From assembly GCA_002471805.1 (NCBI GenBank), contig DKQR01000078.1, forward strand, positions 1 to 18,181: 18,181 bases of DNA, given 5' to 3'. This document shows positions 8,214 to 16,877 of the stretch, piece after piece; the first letter of the stretch is position 1; each line of letters starts with the position of its first letter. Origin of the DNA: Fidelibacterota bacterium UBA7303 (GTDB taxonomy: Bacteria; Fidelibacterota; Marinisomatia; Marinisomatales; UBA1611). The notes under the pieces are model-generated. The model had not been told where the DNA came from and ran no database searches. It worked only from the letters and a program-made list of their open reading frames with translations. Both the position numbers and the translations under genes were made by a program.

Positions 8214-9140
8214 GTGAATAAAATCCTGTTAATCTTATTTTTACCTGTTTTGTTTATAACCTGCAAAAACATGCCTGAAGACAACTTAATAGCATTTGAG
8301 ATGGATGGAAAAACCAGACAATACATGCTCTATATACCAGAATCACTAAAGGCCAATGCACCTCTGGTTTTTGTAATACACGGGTTAGGGAGTTCGGCAG
8401 ACATTATCAGGGGTTTTTCCCGTATGGACCAGATCGCAGAAAAAAATGGTTTTGCTGTTTGTTATCCTCAAGGTACACGTAGTGCTGAAAATACGAGACA
8501 TACAAAAAAAGGGACGCGTTTCTGGAATGTAGGCTACGAAACTCATAAGAATGAAACCGTAGATGATGTATCGTTTATTAAATCCTTAGCGATATATTTA
8601 CAACAAGAATATAACTTAGATCCTGAAAAAACATTTTGCGCCGGTATGTCCAACGGCGGCGATATGAGTTATCTCTTAGGTTGCGAGGCGCCATATATCT
8701 TCAAAGCAATCGCCCCTATCACAGGCTGTATGATGGGATGGATCTATGATTCGTGCAACAAAAATGATCCTGTACCTGTTTTCCAGGTCCACGGGACAGC
8801 GGACAAAACAACGTACTATGATGGGGATGTGGATAATAGAGATAAATGGGGAGTCTACATGGGTGTTGAAACAACAATCAATTTCTGGGTGGATCGCAAC
8901 GAGTGTAAAGAGGTAAACATAGATACTCTCCCTGACATTGATAGAAACGATGGAAGCATAGTTATCACTGAAAAATATACTGGCGGGAGGAACAATAATG
9001 AGGTTTGGTTCTACAAAGTAATAAATGGAGACCACGAGTGGCCGCCGGGCTGGCCTGTGAAATCAGGAAATGGGGATTTAAATACCAGCGAAGAGATTTG
9101 GAAATTTTTTCAGCATTTTATAGATCAAAGAGAATTCTGA
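8214..9140 (+). CDS. Second CE1/PHB-depolymerase-type esterase, predicted lipoprotein
   Basis: A 308-residue paralogue of the preceding esterase. The two align over the whole catalytic domain with roughly half of residues identical by eye, including 'ENGFAVCYPQG'/'KNGFAVCYPQG', 'GMSNGGDMSYLL' and 'WIYDSC'. The catalytic triad is S146 in 'GMSNGG', D197 in 'HGTADK' and H274 in 'GDHEWPPG'. The N-terminus 'MNKILLILFLPVLFITC' reads as a lipoprotein signal with the lipid-bearing Cys at 17, although Thr before the Cys is not the commonest choice. It has no sorting tail and stops soon after the catalytic domain. An insert between about residues 83 and 95 ('RSAENTRHTKKG') is absent from the first copy. 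It starts at GTG with a good ribosome site. It probably attacks the same kind of ester in the periplasm or on the outer membrane that its sister attacks outside. Confidence 0.87.
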   Translation: MNKILLILFLPVLFITCKNMPEDNLIAFEMDGKTRQYMLYIPESLKANAPLVFVIHGLGSSADIIRGFSRMDQIAEKNGFAVCYPQGTRSAENTRHTKKGTRFWNVGYETHKNETVDDVSFIKSLAIYLQQEYNLDPEKTFCAGMSNGGDMSYLLGCEAPYIFKAIAPITGCMMGWIYDSCNKNDPVPVFQVHGTADKTTYYDGDVDNRDKWGVYMGVETTINFWVDRNECKEVNIDTLPDIDRNDGSIVITEKYTGGRNNNEVWFYKVINGDHEWPPGWPVKSGNGDLNTSEEIWKFFQHFIDQREF

Positions 9141-9148
9141 TTAGTTAA

Positions 9149-10231
9149 TTAAAATTTAAACGTAAGCCCAAACTGGCTGGTGATTCCAAGAATTCCTAGG
9201 TCTGATACAGAATAATCCAAATTCATTTTATATGGAAAAAAGGGAAAGCTTTCCGAAGATAATCCAAATCCCCACGAAAAGCGGTTTATGTATAATTCCG
9301 TATTACTTTTATCATCTAATTCACTTGATGAGAGATCATCGTAGGATTCACTGAAATGTAAATATTCAAATCGAGTGCCGGAACGCAAATAAAACAATTT
9401 GCCAACCTTAAATTCGACACCGCTGACAAAATAGGGGTTCAAATCCCGTGAATCGTAGTAATCCGTATTGACAGTCAATGTTAGAAAATTATTTCTAATA
9501 AGAGATTCCGGTCCCAGGGGTTGAAAAGAGAGACCCATTCTAAAAGCCATGGGCAGGGGCCAATCTTCCGTGCGGAGATTAGCAACTACATCTGGATTTC
9601 CATCCAATTCTACAAAGGGGTCAATATCCACTTTTTGATCCGTTCCATTTAAGGTCAATTTGGATCCAAAGTTGGTGATAGCTATGCCAATTTTTAACCC
9701 TGAAAAACGAGTGATATATTGTGACCCTGCGTCGATAGCCACAGCACTAGCAGAAGAAAAAGAAATGGATTCCTGTATCATTTTCAATTGAATGCCTACA
9801 TTGAATCGGTCACTCATTTTTTTTGCATAAGCAAATCCAATAGCGATATCAGATGCGGAGAAAGATGTACCGTCACCTTCAGGTGCTAATTCCGTAGTCC
9901 TTTCCATTTTTCCCATATCAAGGTAATTGATGCTTAATCCAAAATGTCCGACCCTCCCGGCAGGCATGACCGCGGCAATATAACTATGAGTTAAATCAAA
10001 GATCCAATCATTATGATTCACAGTAAATTCTATATTTCGGGCATTGGCGATTCCCGCCGGATTCCAGAACAGGCTTGTGGGGTCATCCACCTGGCCGGTA
10101 ATGGCTCCCCCCATTGCAGTTGCTCTACCGCCAACGCCAATCTTAAGGAAATTGGCAGCAGACGTCCCTGAATTATCAAACTGTCCTAAGAGAAGAGAAA
10201 CACAAAATACAAATGGAAAAAAAATTCTCAT
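9149..10231 (-). CDS. PorV/PorQ-family outer-membrane beta-barrel protein
   Basis: A 360-residue protein with a signal peptide ('MRIFFPFVFCVSLLLG') followed by the family hallmark 'FLKIGVGGRATAMGGA' and 'LFWNPAGIA'. The rest is alternating beta-strand sequence ending in the barrel-type C-terminus 'FGLTFKF', whose final Phe is expected for BAM-dependent insertion. PorV is a FadL-like barrel that shuttles type IX secretion cargo to the attachment complex; FCB genomes carry many paralogues of unknown role. The gene is last of three on the minus strand, its ATG overlapping the previous stop by 1 nt (TAATG), so it is translationally coupled to the sorting-tail protein. By inference it could serve that protein or the receptor specifically. 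It meets the plus-strand esterase tail to tail with an 8-bp gap. Confidence 0.82.
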   Translation of the reverse strand: MRIFFPFVFCVSLLLGQFDNSGTSAANFLKIGVGGRATAMGGAITGQVDDPTSLFWNPAGIANARNIEFTVNHNDWIFDLTHSYIAAVMPAGRVGHFGLSINYLDMGKMERTTELAPEGDGTSFSASDIAIGFAYAKKMSDRFNVGIQLKMIQESISFSSASAVAIDAGSQYITRFSGLKIGIAITNFGSKLTLNGTDQKVDIDPFVELDGNPDVVANLRTEDWPLPMAFRMGLSFQPLGPESLIRNNFLTLTVNTDYYDSRDLNPYFVSGVEFKVGKLFYLRSGTRFEYLHFSESYDDLSSSELDDKSNTELYINRFSWGFGLSSESFPFFPYKMNLDYSVSDLGILGITSQFGLTFKF

Positions 10232-13200
10232 TATTTTATCACCGCAAATTTTCCCTTGAATTCAGCGCCCGATTTAAATCCGCCAGACACAACGTGAAAA
10301 ATATACACGCCAAACGCCACATCCTGATGGTTGTAGGTCATTAAATTCCATGCTTCCACGCTCGGGCCACGATATCCGGGGCTGGTGGGATTATGTTCCA
10401 GCAGTTGAATCAAATCTCCTGCAGTATTATAGATCCGGATCACACATTCCGTAGGTAAATGTGTGAATTGCAGTTCTTTTACAAATGATGATTGTTCAAA
10501 TTTTGATGAAACGACAAATGGGTTCGGAACTACTTTTATCCGATTCAAATCCCCTTTATTTAGAGTGTATTGGTCAGATGTTGTTTCAATAGTAAATCTG
10601 TCACTGTTCGGAATAAGGGGATTGGAAATGAATATTCTATAATAATCACCAAAATTAAAAAATGAATTTTCCATATCCCAATTAATGACCCACCCCATTT
10701 TATCAGTGTCAGTTGCATAATGAAGCTTTTGTTCGGGAGCATAATCTGAATATCCCGGAATGAATTGGAAACCAGTGTTAAGTGTGTACCCATATGCCCA
10801 AGACGTGTCTAAAGCCAGCATACCACCTGTGTATAATGAATCAATGGCCATGATACTATCCAGATCCCATATATTTCCTTCTGGTTTTGTAGTGCCCGTC
10901 AATTGATAGGCAGCAATATTTAACTGAATATTGTTCTCAACATCCCATAGTTCGAAGGGAACAATAATTGTATCAATGTCCTGCATACCGTACAAAGTCA
11001 GAATGTTATAATAAGATGCAATCGAGCCATCTTGCGTAAATCGTAATTCCAGGTCATTCCATAAATCAGAAATCAATGGGTCAAGCCCTATCGAATCAAT
11101 GAAATTTGATGGGAGAGTTTGAATGTAACTTTTCCAGTTAGCTTGATCCGCACTGGGATGCCCAAAATTTTCAAAAGGTATAGAACTGGCCGATGTGGTG
11201 TCGAATGGGGCTAATACGGCTGAATCTGCATTTTGAATTTCCCAAACTGCACTTGAAAAGGATGGCATAAAACCGTCAACAACATACTGAACTTCGGAAT
11301 TGATATCAGTCTCATTATTGATAATGGTATCCCCGGAAGACAGGTTTACCATTGACCAGTACCTGACCAAAGTCGTATCCCAATTCATGGGATCGGTATC
11401 GCTTGAATCCACAGTGTCTATGCTGGTGTGAAAGTCAATTTGATACGTGTATCCTTTACTCACTAGATCATCTTCAGTTACTTCCGTCTGACCCAACATT
11501 TCAACCATAAATGGATTGGCTTCGATAGTGCTTAATTTTGCAGTTGAGGATCCTTCGTGAGTGACATTTGTCACTCCACCCGGATAGTAATTTGCCGGTT
11601 TTTCCTGAGGAATAAGAGAAACGGTATTGTCATTTGGAATATTAGCATTTTTAGATTTTGAGTTTTCCATGGGGTCCACGATCGCTCCGGCCCAATCGTC
11701 CGGTCCATCATAAGCTGTGACAGTATACCAATATTCATACCCGTTAATAATGTTTTCATCAATAAAGGTGTAGTTCAATCCGGATTCGGTTCCAAGGTTA
11801 TAAAATACTTCCGGGTCATTCATAGGATAAGAGCCGGAAATGCCATCAACTTGATCGTAAATAGCTAATGGTTGAAAAATGTCAGTTGGATTGCCATTCA
11901 AATCGGTAATGACTTTCCCCCAATTGCTTCCCCGATCATCACTACGATAGATTCGATAGCCTTGAAAGGCATTGGTCCCTGTCACCGGATCAATGGATGA
12001 TTCACTTCTATTATCCCAAAACAAAACAATTTTTTTATCATCCTGGACCGCTCGAACTAATGGCCGATCAGGCGGTTGTGGACTGGAACAATTATTATTG
12101 TACAGCGATTGAAATACTTTTGCATTACGCAGTAGGTCTGCTTCGTTAATACCGACAAAATCCGCAAAAGTAAAAATGACGGATTCACCGGGAGCAACGT
12201 CCAAAGCAGGTACAGTCTCACCATTGCTGTTGATGTGTTCAGGGCCGCCGATGGCCATAATCCAAGTACAATCCGGCCCATATGAGAAAGGTTTATCATA
12301 TTGATCAGAAGCATGGGGAGAAATATTGTCCGGAGTTTCAATGCCACCCAGCAATTGTATATTATAGGCTTCCACGTCGCTTTGCGTATCTTGATCCCAG
12401 GGAACGGTATGGAATGCGGTAATTCCATAGTTTTGAGTAGAGCCATCATTTTTAGTGTGAACACTCTCCAGAAATTTCACGCCAACCCAGGCAATGCCTG
12501 ATGAAGAAAACCCTTCTGATTGATCATCCGGATCCCACATGATTGCTAAATTTTCTAATAAATGTGCCCCTGTAGTATCAGATAATTTATCAGCAATGTC
12601 TGGATCATCAGGAGAAATGAACATACTTAAGTCATCGGTCCATTCATTCCAGCCCTGTTCCGGGGTATCAGGATCACTGTTTACCCCGAAAAATAAATCT
12701 TTAAGAGTATCTTTGCCGACATTGGTCATTTTTTGGATGAAAATAAATCCGTCATTTCCAAATGTATTGCTGTAATTAAGGGCCCAAGTATCCATCCGAA
12801 TATTCAATGGCCCCACACCATTGTTACTGGCAAACGTGTTTCCATATTCCGGATCATTATCGGTGACAACAAAATAGGCTTCGCGATCAGCTTTGACACC
12901 AATTCCGCAGGGAGCATCGGGAAACCCTTCTGGTCCCAATTCGGCTTCTACACCCGGGAAATAGAGTGTGTCTTCCGGTACTTTTGATGCATTGTATATT
13001 ATGGACATAAACGTGTCGCCCAATGCCGTTTCGATGGGCCATAAATCCGGCCATGATTCAGGGACATCGCTAAAAGCAATACCAATATTCGCGTCAGAAT
13101 CCACATACCCGGCGTCATAATTGGCCAATGGTTCAAACTCTTCATCATGATCTCTGGCGGAATACTTTGTACCTACGCTGACAGAAGGAATACCATTTTT

Positions 13201-13524
13201 CAGTGCCCCTACAATCGGACCGGCAGTCCAATAATACGTGCAGCAGCCATCCTTAATCATGCTACCGGCAGGAAATTCATGACTTAAACCCCAAGGGTCA
13301 TATCCATATATGGCAGCATTTGATAAGCGTAAAACCACATTGCCTTTATCTAATACACTTCGTTTCCGGTCTTGGGCACCCATTATTTTTGCCAATGATT
13401 TTGATTTGCCGTCTTTGGCTAAATATAAATCATAGTATTGTTTTTTTGTTAGTTGTAGACCCTGCCCCTGACCAAAAAGAAACGAAAAACTTATAAAATA
13501 AAACAGAATGAATTTCAGCTTCAT
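10231..13524 (-). CDS. Large secreted protein with Fn3 domain and variant type IX sorting tail
   Basis: A 1097-residue exported protein. Signal peptide about 1-20 ('MKLKFILFYFISFSFLFGQ'). Residues about 20-480 match no domain I recognise; they contain 'GLSHEFPAGS', a Cys pair C94-C95, 'WTAGPIVGALKNG' and many aspartate- and glycine-rich loops suggesting beta structure with bound cations. An Fn3-like domain spans about 482-607 ('PPDRPLVRAV', 'FQGYRIYRSDDRG', 'YEYWYTVTAYDG'). A further beta-rich region leads to a sorting tail at about 990-1097, from 'IKVVPNPFVV' to 'GKFAVIK', a variant of the common type. The start is ATG 13524, 1 nt after the receptor's stop; the frame is open further upstream, but only antisense-like coding inside the receptor gene. 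It is probably a surface or released partner of the receptor. It is not SusD-like: no lipobox Cys and no TPR-type helices. Confidence 0.75.
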   Translation of the reverse strand: MKLKFILFYFISFSFLFGQGQGLQLTKKQYYDLYLAKDGKSKSLAKIMGAQDRKRSVLDKGNVVLRLSNAAIYGYDPWGLSHEFPAGSMIKDGCCTYYWTAGPIVGALKNGIPSVSVGTKYSARDHDEEFEPLANYDAGYVDSDANIGIAFSDVPESWPDLWPIETALGDTFMSIIYNASKVPEDTLYFPGVEAELGPEGFPDAPCGIGVKADREAYFVVTDNDPEYGNTFASNNGVGPLNIRMDTWALNYSNTFGNDGFIFIQKMTNVGKDTLKDLFFGVNSDPDTPEQGWNEWTDDLSMFISPDDPDIADKLSDTTGAHLLENLAIMWDPDDQSEGFSSSGIAWVGVKFLESVHTKNDGSTQNYGITAFHTVPWDQDTQSDVEAYNIQLLGGIETPDNISPHASDQYDKPFSYGPDCTWIMAIGGPEHINSNGETVPALDVAPGESVIFTFADFVGINEADLLRNAKVFQSLYNNNCSSPQPPDRPLVRAVQDDKKIVLFWDNRSESSIDPVTGTNAFQGYRIYRSDDRGSNWGKVITDLNGNPTDIFQPLAIYDQVDGISGSYPMNDPEVFYNLGTESGLNYTFIDENIINGYEYWYTVTAYDGPDDWAGAIVDPMENSKSKNANIPNDNTVSLIPQEKPANYYPGGVTNVTHEGSSTAKLSTIEANPFMVEMLGQTEVTEDDLVSKGYTYQIDFHTSIDTVDSSDTDPMNWDTTLVRYWSMVNLSSGDTIINNETDINSEVQYVVDGFMPSFSSAVWEIQNADSAVLAPFDTTSASSIPFENFGHPSADQANWKSYIQTLPSNFIDSIGLDPLISDLWNDLELRFTQDGSIASYYNILTLYGMQDIDTIIVPFELWDVENNIQLNIAAYQLTGTTKPEGNIWDLDSIMAIDSLYTGGMLALDTSWAYGYTLNTGFQFIPGYSDYAPEQKLHYATDTDKMGWVINWDMENSFFNFGDYYRIFISNPLIPNSDRFTIETTSDQYTLNKGDLNRIKVVPNPFVVSSKFEQSSFVKELQFTHLPTECVIRIYNTAGDLIQLLEHNPTSPGYRGPSVEAWNLMTYNHQDVAFGVYIFHVVSGGFKSGAEFKGKFAVIK

Positions 13525-13525
13525 T

Positions 13526-16500
13526 TTAATGACCAATGCTGATTCCGATTTCAATATGTCTGGGTGGACTGATATTATAAGGTTTCCATACATACATGAG
13601 TGACTGGCCGGAATCCAAAGTCGTAAATGGTTCGCCAGTTGTATTATCAACAGACAATACATTCTCTTTATTAAACACATTGGTTATATCAGCAAAAATC
13701 CTGAAGTCATATCCTACCATTTTACGATCATAATAAAGTTTGAGATCGAGATTAGACGTTGAAGCCATGCGACCGGAATACTGTTTATCAATCGGCCTTG
13801 CCCGAGCATCTTCCGGAGTATAAGGCAATCCGCTTCCATAATATCCCAACATGCTTAAGCCGACGCCTGACTTGTGCAAATAATTTAATCTAAAATTTAT
13901 GGTGTGGGTTTGATCCCAAGGCATGGTATACGTGTGGTTGAAATTTCGCCAGTCGTAACCATTGGCCCATTCCGAAACATACCAGTGATAGCTTTCCGTG
14001 GGAGCATTTCCTTCTGCTCTGGATAGGGTATAATTGATTTCCCAATCTAATCCGGATGTATATAGTTGCAGGAATGAAAATTCCAGGCCGCGGGAATTAG
14101 CATAATCCATATTTTCATAAATCGCGTATTGACTTGGATCTGCGTCATATCGCTTGGATGCGATGTAATCAAACATATCTTTATAATATAAGTTTACCGT
14201 CAAAACAAACCGGTTACCGATGCGAGTCCTGATCCCTGTTTCGTATTGCACAGAGCGCTGGGGATTTACGTTAGGTGTACCTACTTCCGGTATGTACCAA
14301 TCTGTGATATTATAGGGGAAGGGATAATAGGGATTGCCAAATAACTGATCTCTAGCCATGGCATTTGCATCATCCGACCAACCCGGAGGATTTGCAGAGT
14401 GACCTTTGTCGTTGGAATAACTGTACATATAACTCAAATCCGGGAATTGATAAAATTGACCATAAGAAAAATGGAATGCTGTACGATCGGTAATGGGGTA
14501 ACCAATTCCCAATCGTGGACTCCACTTGTCCTTAACCGGTGCTTTGGGAGCTGAATTGAATTCACTGATTGAACCATCCTCATTCCGGTCCAAATAACCC
14601 CACGCAAGTGTTTCTTTTTCACCGGACGATAACGTATTCAATTCGCTTGGCTCAATGATATGTGCCATCCCGTCTGTATCAATATATTCATAACCAAGTT
14701 CTTTGGTTGGGTCGGGGTAGCTGCTGTTAGGATCTAAACGGTCGTACCTTAATCCAAGATTGATGACAACATCATTATATTCGATTTTATCTTGGATATA
14801 CCAGTTATGTGATTTTGGTTGGTGGTTCCACATAACAAAACTGGGATCCGAAGAATTACCGAAGAAACCACCGCCAATGCCGTATGCAGAAAATTCGCCT
14901 ACGTCATAATGACGGGAATCAAATCCCGTTTTTATTTGATGCTTGTCATTGAATTGCCAGGTTAAAGATCCACCCAATGTTGTATAATCTGAATGGTACC
15001 ACCAAAAATCTTGATAGGTAGACCGGGCAATTCGTGCAGTATCCCCGTAATTATTAAATACTTCATAATCTCCCCAAAATTCCCAATCGGAAGTACCACC
15101 ATAGGTATTAGAGCCAGTTGTTGGCGGATCCACTCCTAATGAATACTGGTTATTCCCATCCATGTCACCATATGGTTCTTCATCCGGAAACCCGTTGCCA
15201 TCCAAATCAACCATATTCCAAATTCCGTCTTGGTTCCAATCACTAAAGATTTCACCTTCATCCCAAACGCCATTGTTATTTTCATCTTGCCAAAATTCTG
15301 CAGAATATTGATTCCAAACACCATCGCCGTTCAAATCCTTAAAAGGCTCTGCATAATAACTCAACCAAAGAAAGTTTCCACCGGCTTCTAATGAAGGTGG
15401 AATATATCCGGCCCAATCTTCAGGTATATTAAAAATTTTTGTGTATAATTGATGGTTCCCATTCAATAGGGGCTCGTAGCCATTCATTTGTTGACGGGAA
15501 TACCGTTGATATTTCAAGTCAAAAAACATGTTTTCTGAAACTGCATAGGAACTTTTTAATTGGAAATCCCAAGAGTATTCGAAACCTGTTGAATTCATTT
15601 CCGGAATCGGCCGCCAATCCATGGAAAACCCTTTATGTTTAGCCGTATAATAGTTCATGGCAGTAACAATTTTTAAACCCGGTAATGGCCGCAACACAAT
15701 TTTTCCATTATAACGACTTTCTACCGAAGAAATATCATCATTGAATTCAATTGTTCCTTGGCGTAATTCCACGGGGTTATCAACACCATCGGCTGAAAGA
15801 TCTGCTACTGCAATGCTGTCTCCATCCAATGAGTCATAATTACCATCGCCATCGGCATCAAATTTTAAAATATCAAATGGTAATTTATTTTTCCACAAAG
15901 ACGATTTTGATTTTGTCTCATCAGCATTTAAAAAGATCGTCGCCAGGTTAGGGTTGAATGGCAAAAGCGGGCCGCTGAATGTTCCTTCATACCTGGAGAG
16001 ATCCTGGCCATGAATTCCGGGGTTAACGATGGCGTCGGATACTCCGCGCAATTCCCAGGCATAATTTGATTGCCCTTCCTTGGTTACAATGTTGATAACA
16101 CCGCTTGTTGCTTCGCCATATTCGGCGTTGAAAGCACCGGTGATCATGGATATTTCTGAAATAGCATTACGGGAAATGTCCATGCCCATATTTCCATACA
16201 AAGCATTTTCAATCACAAAACCATCCACTAAATACGTAATCTCCCCGGCACGTCCACCGCGAAAGTGATAGCCGCCGCCAACAATATAATTACCGCCATG
16301 ATTTTGCAAAACGCCTGCCATAGTCGAAAGGACTTCAGAAATATTATTCACCGGCATATTGTTGATCGTAGCGCTTTCCATGGTTGTTGTCGTAGCTGTC
16401 TGGTCCTTAACGATCACCGGTTTTTTTGCGGTAACGATAACTTCATCACCGGCTAATGCAGATATTTCCATGTTGAAATCCAATGTTGTCGTATGATCAG

Positions 16501-16807
16501 CATTAATCACCACATAAGTCATTTTAATAGTTTGGTAACCAACGTAAGAAACAACGATGGTATAAGAAGCGGCTGGTATGTTTATGATTCTATATTTGCC
16601 GTCAGTATTGGATGCTGTGCCAATGGCAGACCCTTCCAGATATATATTAACACCTGCTAGGGGATTACCCTGGTCGTCCTTAATACTGCCCGTCAGTTTG
16701 CCTGTAGCCCCCGCAAAAATATTTGTAGACAATATTATAAAGCATAGAATAAAGCAAAATGAATGTTTTTTCGTCGGGTAATAAGTTATTATGGGGTTAT
16801 ATTTCAT
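13526..16807 (-). CDS. TonB-dependent outer-membrane receptor with carboxypeptidase-regulatory N-domain
   Basis: A 1093-residue receptor. It has a signal peptide to about A32 with a long N-region, then a carboxypeptidase-regulatory-like beta-sandwich at about 36-114 ('GKLTGSIKDDQGNPLAGVNIYLEG', 'GYQ'). A TonB-box-like 'DEVIVTAKKP' follows near 119-128, then the plug (about 130-245) with 'GVLQNHGG', 'YHFRGGRAGEITYLVDG' and 'GVINIVTKEG'. The remainder is a 22-strand-type barrel. An extracellular-type insert at residues 491-552 carries five acidic, calcium-binding-like repeats ('DLNGDGVW', 'DENNNGVWDEGE', 'DWNQDGIW', 'DLDGNGFPDEE', 'DMDGN'). The family imports large or scarce nutrients using TonB energy. 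The protein ends '...EIGISIGH', with His in place of the usual terminal aromatic. The start is the only Met near the signal peptide. It is first in a tightly coupled three-gene operon; the ligand is unknown. Although SusC-like in its N-domain, it has no SusD neighbour. Confidence 0.9.
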   Translation of the reverse strand: MKYNPIITYYPTKKHSFCFILCFIILSTNIFAGATGKLTGSIKDDQGNPLAGVNIYLEGSAIGTASNTDGKYRIINIPAASYTIVVSYVGYQTIKMTYVVINADHTTTLDFNMEISALAGDEVIVTAKKPVIVKDQTATTTTMESATINNMPVNNISEVLSTMAGVLQNHGGNYIVGGGYHFRGGRAGEITYLVDGFVIENALYGNMGMDISRNAISEISMITGAFNAEYGEATSGVINIVTKEGQSNYAWELRGVSDAIVNPGIHGQDLSRYEGTFSGPLLPFNPNLATIFLNADETKSKSSLWKNKLPFDILKFDADGDGNYDSLDGDSIAVADLSADGVDNPVELRQGTIEFNDDISSVESRYNGKIVLRPLPGLKIVTAMNYYTAKHKGFSMDWRPIPEMNSTGFEYSWDFQLKSSYAVSENMFFDLKYQRYSRQQMNGYEPLLNGNHQLYTKIFNIPEDWAGYIPPSLEAGGNFLWLSYYAEPFKDLNGDGVWNQYSAEFWQDENNNGVWDEGEIFSDWNQDGIWNMVDLDGNGFPDEEPYGDMDGNNQYSLGVDPPTTGSNTYGGTSDWEFWGDYEVFNNYGDTARIARSTYQDFWWYHSDYTTLGGSLTWQFNDKHQIKTGFDSRHYDVGEFSAYGIGGGFFGNSSDPSFVMWNHQPKSHNWYIQDKIEYNDVVINLGLRYDRLDPNSSYPDPTKELGYEYIDTDGMAHIIEPSELNTLSSGEKETLAWGYLDRNEDGSISEFNSAPKAPVKDKWSPRLGIGYPITDRTAFHFSYGQFYQFPDLSYMYSYSNDKGHSANPPGWSDDANAMARDQLFGNPYYPFPYNITDWYIPEVGTPNVNPQRSVQYETGIRTRIGNRFVLTVNLYYKDMFDYIASKRYDADPSQYAIYENMDYANSRGLEFSFLQLYTSGLDWEINYTLSRAEGNAPTESYHWYVSEWANGYDWRNFNHTYTMPWDQTHTINFRLNYLHKSGVGLSMLGYYGSGLPYTPEDARARPIDKQYSGRMASTSNLDLKLYYDRKMVGYDFRIFADITNVFNKENVLSVDNTTGEPFTTLDSGQSLMYVWKPYNISPPRHIEIGISIGH
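15158..15337 (-). other. Run of acidic calcium-binding-like repeats within the receptor
   Basis: These codons encode five D-x-[ND]-x-[DN]-G-type loops separated by 8-16 residues (receptor residues 491-550). Spacing and composition resemble thrombospondin type-3 or EF-hand-like calcium loops. Isolated related loops also occur near 'DADGDGNYDSLDGDS' and 'DRNEDGSISEFN' elsewhere in the receptor. Confidence 0.65.
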
Positions 16808-16877
16808 TAAATGAAGAATAAATAATAACTAAACTAAGAGATAAAGCCTAACTCAAATTGTATCAGGGGAGTCCATT
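16808..16877. promoter_or_regulatory. Divergent promoter region between receptor operon and adhesin-like gene
   Basis: Only 70 bp, AT-rich, separates two start codons pointing away from each other, so promoters for both must lie here or inside the genes. On the minus strand a TTTG (16854-16857) followed about 17 nt later by TAGTTTAG (16829-16836) loosely resembles the FCB-type promoter (TTTG with TAnnTTTG); spacing and match are imperfect. No operator palindrome is obvious. Confidence 0.4.
16865..16871 (+). promoter_or_regulatory. Ribosome binding site (AGGGGAG) for the adhesin-like gene
   Basis: A purine-rich Shine-Dalgarno sequence 6 nt ahead of ATG 16878. It is one of the strongest in the window and fixes the start of the gene that runs off the right edge. 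Confidence 0.75.

Noticed and set aside
13525..13680. A 52-residue N-terminal extension of the 1097-residue protein starting at 13680.
   Set aside because: It lies wholly inside the receptor gene in another frame, has no signal-like character, and the ATG at 13524 directly begins a good signal peptide.
9149..16807. A SusC/SusD polysaccharide uptake pair.
   Set aside because: The receptor has a SusC-like N-domain, but the neighbour lacks a lipoprotein Cys and the helical repeats of SusD, so the name would mislead.
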